Origin: Pseudomonas huaxiensis
GTDB taxonomy: Bacteria; Pseudomonadota; Gammaproteobacteria; Pseudomonadales; Pseudomonadaceae
Length of the DNA stretch: 64,000 bases
Assembly (NCBI RefSeq): GCF_003231275.1
Contig: NZ_QKVL01000001.1
Location: 62,001 to 126,000 of the forward strand
Direction: 5' to 3'
Positions 63,613-64,000 of the stretch are shown one piece after another. Both the position numbers and the translations under genes were made by a program. The first letter of the stretch is position 1. Every line of letters starts with the position of its first letter. The notes under the pieces were generated by a model that saw only the letters and a list, made by a program, of their open reading frames with translations, was not told the origin of the DNA and ran no database searches.

Positions 63613-64000
63613 ACTCGACGGCTACATCGGCAAAAGCGTGTTCATGGCGATCCTCGCCGTGCTCGGGATCATTCTCGGCCTGGCGTCGCTGTTCGCCTTC
63701 ATCGACGAGATGGGCGACATCAGCGATACCTACACCCTTCTGGACGCCAGCAGCTTCGTGGTCCTGACCGCGCCGCGCCGCCTCTACGACATGCTGCCGA
63801 TGGCGGGCCTGATCGGGTGCCTGATCGGCCTCGGCAGCCTGGCCAGCAACAGCGAACTGACCATCATGCGTGCGGCGGGCGTCTCCATCGGTCGTATCGT
63901 CTGGGCGGTGATGAAGCCGATGCTGGTGCTGATGCTGGCCGGCGTGCTGATCGGCGAGTACCTGGCGCCTGTTACCGAGAACAAGGCCCAGGCCGAGCGC
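63605..64000 (+). CDS. lptG: LPS export permease LptG, partial at window end
   Basis: The first 132 residues of LptG. A GTG start at 63605 overlaps the lptF stop. The start reads RKLDGYIGKSVFMAILAVLG, the family N-terminus, and RAAGVSIGRI is the coupling-helix region. It forms the heterodimer with LptF that LptB energises; both membrane subunits are here, while lptA, lptB and lptC lie at 35-37 kb. The gene continues beyond the window. Confidence 0.94.
   Translation, partial: MRKLDGYIGKSVFMAILAVLGIILGLASLFAFIDEMGDISDTYTLLDASSFVVLTAPRRLYDMLPMAGLIGCLIGLGSLASNSELTIMRAAGVSIGRIVWAVMKPMLVLMLAGVLIGEYLAPVTENKAQAER

Overview
The window is a stretch of bacterial chromosome from a fluorescent Pseudomonas (P. 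fluorescens/P. putida group). Three things point there: high GC with strong G/C third-position bias, Pseudomonas-type extragenic palindromes, and gene order. From memory, the segment from the dppA paralogs to hisC runs in the order of the P. aeruginosa PA4497-PA4447 block. The segment from yejK to lptG matches the P. putida hupN-valS-pepA-lptF neighbourhood. Nearly all of the window is coding. No rRNA, tRNA, CRISPR array, prophage or insertion sequence was seen.

Layout. 1-3.5 kb: two tandem dipeptide-type ABC binding proteins. 3.8-6.5 kb: a SIMPL-domain protein, then the RoxS/RoxR redox two-component pair. 6.7-11 kb: an AEC transporter, an AroP-like permease, a CMD-family protein, a Ca/Na antiporter and an RlpA-like lipoprotein. 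11-14.3 kb: gatCAB. 14.4-27.6 kb: mreBCD, maf, rng, yhdP, a nitrilase-family gene, tldD, darP and pmbA. 27.7-31.5 kb: the Fur-box-controlled fagA-fumC-orfX-sodA cluster plus a ZIP transporter. 31.5-38.5 kb (minus strand): kdsD-kdsC-lptC-lptA-lptB-rpoN-hpf-ptsN-rapZ-ptsO, which joins LPS core synthesis and export, sigma-54 and the nitrogen phosphotransferase branch. 38.8-46.8 kb: mlaFEDCB, ibaG, murA, hisG, hisD, hisC. 46.9-48.9 kb: a FadR-type regulator overlapping a CynX-type MFS transporter. 48.9-53.9 kb: an accessory island with three diverged secreted paralogs, interleaved with an NTF2-like gene and a GIY-YIG gene. 54-64 kb: yejK, an HU gene (probably hupN), rlmF, valS, holC, pepA, lptF and the start of lptG.

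The most interesting part is the island. Its three exported proteins share a C-terminal DUF2599-like domain and resemble proteins annotated as halovibrin in Pseudomonas. Each gene has, 84-93 bp upstream, a nearly identical 24-bp element containing a CTG-N10-CAG palindrome, the shape of a LuxR-type lux box. In all three, a -10-like hexamer sits exactly 24 nt after the box. This suggests a small regulon of secreted proteins activated together by a LuxR-family regulator.

Two further observations concern translation starts. mreC and the Ca/Na antiporter gene both appear to begin at a rare ATT codon, since no ATG, GTG or TTG is available in frame next to a good ribosome binding site.
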